Source: Pyrinomonadaceae bacterium (GTDB taxonomy: Bacteria > Acidobacteriota > Blastocatellia > Pyrinomonadales > Pyrinomonadaceae). From it: a stretch of DNA of 64,000 bases. The translations under genes and the position numbers were made by a program. Location of the stretch: positions 620,001 to 684,000 of the forward strand of contig DASUNM010000023.1 of the NCBI GenBank assembly GCA_036277115.1. Direction: 5' to 3'. Positions 60,658 through 64,000 of this stretch are shown piece after piece; the first letter of the stretch is position 1, and the number at the start of each line of letters is the position of its first letter. Below the pieces are notes generated by a model. It was not told the origin of the DNA. It worked only from the letters and a program-made list of their open reading frames with translations, and searched no databases.

Positions 60658-60729
60658 GGCAGTAGCCCGACCGTAAGGGAGGGCGTGAATCGTTTAGGAA
60701 ACGCCCTCCCTTACGGTCGGGCTACTGCC
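60658..60729. repeat. Perfect 29-bp inverted repeat at the mazG 3' end
   Basis: Arms 60658-60686 and 60701-60729 are perfect complements, with the 14-base loop holding ATCGTTTAG. Each arm starts GGCAGTAGCCCGACCGTAAG. It codes the C-terminus GSSPTVREGVS of MazG. The core GGGCTACTGCC is shared with the 2054 and 8159 repeats. Confidence 0.9.
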
Positions 60730-61545
60730 TCGCTTTGCTTCCTGCCAGAGTTCTTCCAAATCCCGAAGCGAAACATCTTCGAACTTCCGGTTCTGCTCGC
60801 GCAGTCGTTTCTCGATATGCGCAAAGCGCTGCCGGAACTTACGATTGGCAAGCTTCAATGCCGCTTCGGGCTCAACGCTCAGGTGGCGTGCGATGTTGGT
60901 AACCACGAAGAGCATGTCGCCGATTTCTTCTCGGATGTGAATGTGATCGGCTTCATCGGCTGATTTTTTGTGCGCTTCAATTGCGACGCGCAGCTCTTCA
61001 ACTTCTTCCTGAAGCTTTTCAAAAATCTCGTCAACGCTGGTCCAGTCAAAGCCGACCCGTGCGACCTTTGTGGAGATCTGATGCGCTTCCATTAGCGCCG
61101 GCGCTTTCGTAGACACGCCGTCCAGAATTGAACCATCGGCTTCGCCTGACGCTTTGCCGGCAGCGCGTTTCTCTTCGGCCTTGATCGCTTCCCAGTTGCG
61201 CAGGACTTCGGCTGAATCTCCGGCCTCGACTTCGCCGAAGACATGGGGATGCCGCCGCACCATCTTCGTGTGAACTTCTTCGATCACGTCATCGATGGTG
61301 AACTCGCCCCGCTCTTTCGCGACCCGCGCAAAAAAGGTGATCTGGAAAAGCAGATCGCCAAGCTCTTCGCGTAGCGGATCAGGCCGCCCCTGTCGCGCTT
61401 CTTCCAAAGCGTCGAAGGCTTCGTAAGCTTCTTCCAGCAGCATCGGCGCCAGAGTCGCGTAAGTCTGCTCGCGATCCCACGGACAGCCGTCCGGAGAGCG
61501 GAGTCGATCCATCAACTGGACGAGATCGGCGAAGGTTTTCGGCAT
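60694..61545 (-). CDS. mazG: Nucleoside triphosphate pyrophosphohydrolase MazG
   Basis: House-cleaning NTP pyrophosphatase, 283 aa, from ATG 61545 (PKTFADLVQLMDRLRSPDGC, the family start; the frame upstream is repeat DNA). The first MazG domain has WDREQTYATLAPMLLEEAYE and EELGDLLFQITFFARVAKER (EExxE, ExxD metal site). The second has RVGFDWTSVDEIFEKLQEEV, EEVEELRVAIEAH and REEIGDMLFVVTNIARHLSV. Family similarity ends near DLEELWQEAKR; the last residues GSSPTVREGVS and the TAA come from the palindromic repeat at 60658-60729. Confidence 0.93.
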   Translation of the reverse strand: MPKTFADLVQLMDRLRSPDGCPWDREQTYATLAPMLLEEAYEAFDALEEARQGRPDPLREELGDLLFQITFFARVAKERGEFTIDDVIEEVHTKMVRRHPHVFGEVEAGDSAEVLRNWEAIKAEEKRAAGKASGEADGSILDGVSTKAPALMEAHQISTKVARVGFDWTSVDEIFEKLQEEVEELRVAIEAHKKSADEADHIHIREEIGDMLFVVTNIARHLSVEPEAALKLANRKFRQRFAHIEKRLREQNRKFEDVSLRDLEELWQEAKRGSSPTVREGVS

Positions 61546-61555
61546 GCGAGCTAGT

Positions 61556-61590
61556 TTCAGGTTTCGAGTTTGAAGTTTCAAGTTCGCAAT
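61556..61590. repeat. TTTCAAG-word tandem repeat
   Basis: GTTTCAGGTTTCGAGTTTGA and AGTTTCAAGTTC words just upstream of mazG, the same type as 22866-22951 and 17157-17190. Confidence 0.7.
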
Positions 61591-61591
61591 T

Positions 61592-61737
61592 TCATTCACA
61601 CCCGATTCAGCGAGGTGGTGGCAAAATGCCCGGGATATCCGCAGTCGTTTTTTACGGCTTATGCTGGAAACCGTTGAAACGGTTTCTGTGTTAGTGCTCG
61701 ATCTTAAGGTCACCTCGCTGAAGCGAGGTGTGAATGA
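61592..61737. mobile_element. MITE-like element with about 27-bp terminal inverted repeats
   Basis: About 146 bp in the spacer between mazG and the DUF1844 gene. The left end begins TCATTCACACCCGATTCAGC and the right end, read on the minus strand, begins TCATTCACACCTCGCTTCAG; about 24 of 27 bases agree. Inside are two perfect 9-bp hairpins: GAAACCGTT-GA-AACGGTTTC (61667-61686) and CACCTCGCT-GA-AGCGAGGTG (61711-61730). There is no coding capacity. It may be moved in trans by a transposase not seen here, or be a REP doublet. Confidence 0.6.
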
Positions 61738-61856
61738 GATGCCGAGCTTTGCGATCATTCAAAAGCGAGTGCTAACATCAGCGCGTCTTAATCCCAAAAA
61801 TGATCGTATGCGCGGCGGTTTGCAGCTACCGTAAGCGCATCCCTGTTTAGAAAGTC

Positions 61857-62420
61857 ATGGCAGAAGAACAACCCACATTCAAAGTAGTCGACCGCCGGCC
61901 TTTCAATCCCGACGGCACGCCGCGCGAGCTTTCCGCGGAAGAGAAAGAGGCGCAGGAAGTGGCCCAAGCGAAAGCCGCGGCCGAACCACCACCACAAGCT
62001 TCACCGGCACCGGAGCCGGCCGCTCCGACGCCGCCGCCGCCTGAGTCAAAGACGCCGCGGGTAGCTTCTGAATCGCACGCCGCGCATGAACAAGAGGGGC
62101 CGGCCGGTCGCGATCCGCTCGACGATCCGGCGAGTTTCATCAGCCTGATCATGTCTTTGGCCTCGAACGCCGCCGCGTCACTGGGAATGATGCCGCATCC
62201 GGTGACGGGGGAAACGGGCGTCGATTTGAAAACCGCAAAGCATTGGATCGACGTGCTCGGTATGCTCGAGAAGAAAACCACCGGCAACCTGGATCCTCAG
62301 GAAGACCAAATGCTGGAAGGCCTGCTCGCGGACCTGCGGATGCAATACGTTTCATTTTCCGGGGCGCCTACGCCGCCGCCTGCGAAGTTCAGCGCCAGCG
62401 ATATCACGGGCGGACGATAG
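61857..62420 (+). CDS. DUF1844 domain protein
   Basis: Protein of 187 aa. The first 90 residues are charged and Ala/Pro-rich (FKVVDRRPFNPDGTPRELSA then a proline-rich hinge). The C-terminal half is the DUF1844 helical domain: PASFISLIMSLASNAAASLG, KTAKHWIDVLGMLEKKTTGN and LDPQEDQMLEGLLADLRMQY. Function unknown; the family is widespread in Acidobacteria, Deltaproteobacteria and Planctomycetes (recollection). The TAG stop (62418-62420) is the first triplet of a repeat also found at 63376. Confidence 0.9.
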   Translation: MAEEQPTFKVVDRRPFNPDGTPRELSAEEKEAQEVAQAKAAAEPPPQASPAPEPAAPTPPPPESKTPRVASESHAAHEQEGPAGRDPLDDPASFISLIMSLASNAAASLGMMPHPVTGETGVDLKTAKHWIDVLGMLEKKTTGNLDPQEDQMLEGLLADLRMQYVSFSGAPTPPPAKFSASDITGGR

Positions 62421-62613
62421 TCAGTTGTCAGTGGTCCGTCGTCAGTTGTTCCTTGTACTTAGTGCTTAGTGCTTAGTGCTTTTTCCTTGATGTGGTTTCG
62501 CAGCAGCTCATGAATTTTAACCCGAGCTTCCTTGGAGAGACGTCAAAGTTCAAAGCTCCAAGCACAAAGTACAAGAGCGAACAACTGACGACTGACTACT
62601 GACCGCGACTGAC
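62418..62613. repeat. Spacer-filling inverted heptamer repeat (copy 1)
   Basis: TAGTCAGTTGTCAGTGGTCC with the next G (62418-62438) is identical to 63376-63396 and includes the stop codon of the DUF1844 gene. TTAGTGC is repeated three times at about 62459-62479. The right half (about 62546-62612) is the approximate complement of the left, ending CGACTGAC directly before the ATG at 62614. Confidence 0.8.
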
Positions 62614-63378
62614 ATGAAACTAACCTTCCTCGGAACCGGCACCTCCACTGGCGTTCCTTCCATTGCCTGTAACTGCGAAACGTGCACGTCCGACGATCCG
62701 CGCGATAAGCGTCTGCGCGTTTCGGTCTTGATCGAACATGCCGGACAAACAGTCATCATCGACACTTCCTCTGACTTTCGGCAGCAGGCCCTACGCGCGG
62801 GCATCAAGCATCTCGATGCGGTGCTGGTCACGCATTGTCATGCCGATCACATTTTTGGGCTCGATGATATTCGGCCGTTGAACTTTCGTCATGGCGCGTT
62901 GGGGCTGTATGCAAACGAGCGGGCCTGGAAAGACATTCGGCGAATTTTTCAGTACGTGTTTGAACCCACACATTTCGGCGGCGGGTTGCCGCAGATTGTT
63001 CCGCACACGGTCGTGAACGGGGCGCCGTTCTGCTTCGGAGCTGATTTACAAATCACCCCACTCGAAGTGATCCACGGCAGGCTGCCGGTGATTGCCTATC
63101 GGCTTAATGACTTTGCTTATGCGACTGATTTGAGCGAGATTCCGCCGGACACACTCGAAGGGTTGCGAGGATTAGAGGTATTAGCTTTGGATTGTCTGCG
63201 CATTCGCCCGCATCAAACACACCTTTGGTTGGAGCGGGCGCTGGAATACGTTGAGGAGCTGAAACCAGGACGCACTTTCTTCACTCACATCACACATGAC
63301 ATCAAACACGCTCGTGATTCCAAGTTACTGCCGGACAATGTTGAGTGGGCTTATGACGGGCTGGTGGTAACCGACTAG
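62614..63378 (+). CDS. PhnP-like MBL-fold hydrolase
   Basis: Protein of 254 aa. It begins MKLTFLGTGTSTGVPSIACN, with the Cys pair CNCETC of PhnP-type phosphodiesterases, the metal motif THCHADHIFGLDDIRPLNF, and C-terminal GLEVLALDCLRIRPHQTHLW and TFFTHITHDIKH. Relatives cleave cyclic phosphate diesters, such as phosphoribosyl 1,2-cyclic phosphate or 2',3'-cyclic nucleotides; there are no phn genes nearby. The ATG directly abuts a repeat, with no ribosome binding site of standard type. Its TAG stop opens the next repeat. Confidence 0.92.
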   Translation: MKLTFLGTGTSTGVPSIACNCETCTSDDPRDKRLRVSVLIEHAGQTVIIDTSSDFRQQALRAGIKHLDAVLVTHCHADHIFGLDDIRPLNFRHGALGLYANERAWKDIRRIFQYVFEPTHFGGGLPQIVPHTVVNGAPFCFGADLQITPLEVIHGRLPVIAYRLNDFAYATDLSEIPPDTLEGLRGLEVLALDCLRIRPHQTHLWLERALEYVEELKPGRTFFTHITHDIKHARDSKLLPDNVEWAYDGLVVTD

Positions 63379-63454
63379 TCAGTTGTCAGTGGTCCGTTGT
63401 CAGTAGCACGCTACCCAAACTGACAACTGACAGCTGACAACTGACGACTGACTA
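63376..63454. repeat. Spacer-filling inverted heptamer repeat (copy 2)
   Basis: The left part repeats 62418-62438 exactly over 21 bases. The right part CTGACAACTGACAGCTGACA followed by ACTGACGACTGACTA is its approximate complement. It fills the whole gap from the stop of the MBL gene to the start of ribF. Confidence 0.85.
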
Positions 63455-64000
63455 ATGAGACTTTTTCACGGAACCGAAAACGCCGACATCTCGCGCCCGA
63501 CGGTTTTGACGCTCGGTGTGTTTGATGGGCTGCATCTTGGCCATCAGCTGATCATGAAAACGGTGGTCGAACGCGCGCGGGCGGTGCGCGCGGTGCCAAC
63601 GGTCATCACGTTTGAGCCGCATCCGCGCGCGGTTCTGCATCCCGCGTCCGCGCCGCCGCTGCTGCAAACTCTGGATCAAAAGATTGAAGCGCTGGGCGTG
63701 TTGGGTATCGAGCAAGCCATCGTCATTCATTTCGATCAGGCGTTCGCGCAAATCAGGGCTGAAGATTTCCTGCGCAATGTTGTGCGCGAGCGTTTACAGG
63801 CGAAAGAGGTTTATCTCGGCCGCGGGTTCTTCTTTGGCCATAATCGTGAAGGCAACATTGATCTGCTGCGCAGCGCCAGCCAGCGTCTCGGTTTTTTTGC
63901 CGATGAAGTGCCTGAAGTGAGATTGCGCGGAACACGCATCGGGTCCACACGCATTCGCGAACTGCTGCAACAGGGGCGCGTGAATTTGTCGCGGAGACTG
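63455..64000 (+). CDS. ribF: Bifunctional riboflavin kinase/FAD synthetase (partial, 3' cut)
   Basis: Makes FMN and FAD from riboflavin. The 182 visible residues cover the FAD synthetase domain: VLTLGVFDGLHLGHQLIMK (nucleotide-binding), PTVITFEPHPRAVLHP, GIEQAIVIHFDQAFAQIRAE and YLGRGFFFGHNREGNIDLL, ending GTRIGSTRIRELLQQGRVN at the window edge; the riboflavin kinase domain is beyond it. The ATG at 63455 follows the repeat ACTGACGACTGACTA directly, with no Shine-Dalgarno sequence, so translation may depend on coupling or a leaderless-like start. Confidence 0.95.
   Translation, partial: MRLFHGTENADISRPTVLTLGVFDGLHLGHQLIMKTVVERARAVRAVPTVITFEPHPRAVLHPASAPPLLQTLDQKIEALGVLGIEQAIVIHFDQAFAQIRAEDFLRNVVRERLQAKEVYLGRGFFFGHNREGNIDLLRSASQRLGFFADEVPEVRLRGTRIGSTRIRELLQQGRVNLSRRL

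Noticed and set aside
62418-63454. Short tandem words near ribF considered as CRISPR
   Set aside because: Units are 7-8 bases, imperfect and partly inverted, with no spacers and no cas genes.

Overview
The window looks like a chromosomal piece of an acidobacterium, most likely a soil member of class Blastocatellia (inference). The reasons are two secreted von Willebrand proteins of the VWFA-related Acidobacterial type (17234-18268, 30718-31668), many Sec- or Tat-exported hydrolases, a tricorn-like S41 peptidase, a Porin_5-like outer membrane protein, and spacers dense in REP-like hairpins and heptamer-word repeats. No rRNA, phage, transposase, integrase or CRISPR array was seen. One tRNA-Arg(ACG) is present.

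Layout. 1-1632: end of an aa3/caa3 cytochrome oxidase operon (subunits I, III, IV). 1644-2873: two zinc-ribbon proteins. 3062-6187: a lone membrane NACHT NTPase in visibly A/T-richer DNA. 6397-8091: S8 protease and a small conserved protein. 8235-11729: an overlapping minus-strand operon FAH hydrolase-era-prmA-rsmE. 11903-16970: FecR-like protein, a truncated PAS histidine kinase, YitT transporter, a candidate small RNA, porin and a membrane protein. 17056-38418: tRNA-Arg and a long run of mostly secreted proteins: VWA, tricorn peptidase, YggX-like, peroxiredoxin, M12-type metalloprotease, GAF, DUF11/lamin-tail, class V aminotransferase, VWA, MBL-rhodanese, penicillin acylase, others. 38559-42429: a LRR-Roc-COR (ROCO) gene and a small ORF lying between two near-identical copies of the 3' end of the adjacent molybdopterin oxidoreductase gene. 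42353-47607: that oxidoreductase, a DinB-like protein and a 4Fe-4S/NrfD fusion. 47897-49060: PilT. 49356-51249: a LytS/LytTR two-component pair. 51505-60655: a tight plus-strand run of seven exported proteins, mostly hydrolases. 60694-64000: MazG, DUF1844 protein, PhnP-like MBL hydrolase, start of ribF.

The two most interesting regions are (1) the ROCO cassette, whose 61-bp flanking repeats encode the same roughly 20-residue protein end with only synonymous differences, as expected of an element that integrates into the 3' end of a conserved gene and restores it; and (2) the behaviour of REP-like palindromes, which lie not only between genes but inside coding sequence (45 bp in frame in prmA, about 170 bp in frame in the oxidoreductase) and supply C-termini and stop codons (mazG, MBL-rhodanese).

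Limits: all family assignments come from reading motifs by eye; no search or structure prediction was run. Spacers longer than about 300 bases are 14242-14691 (candidate small RNA plus a repeat fragment) and 61546-61856 (repeats only).
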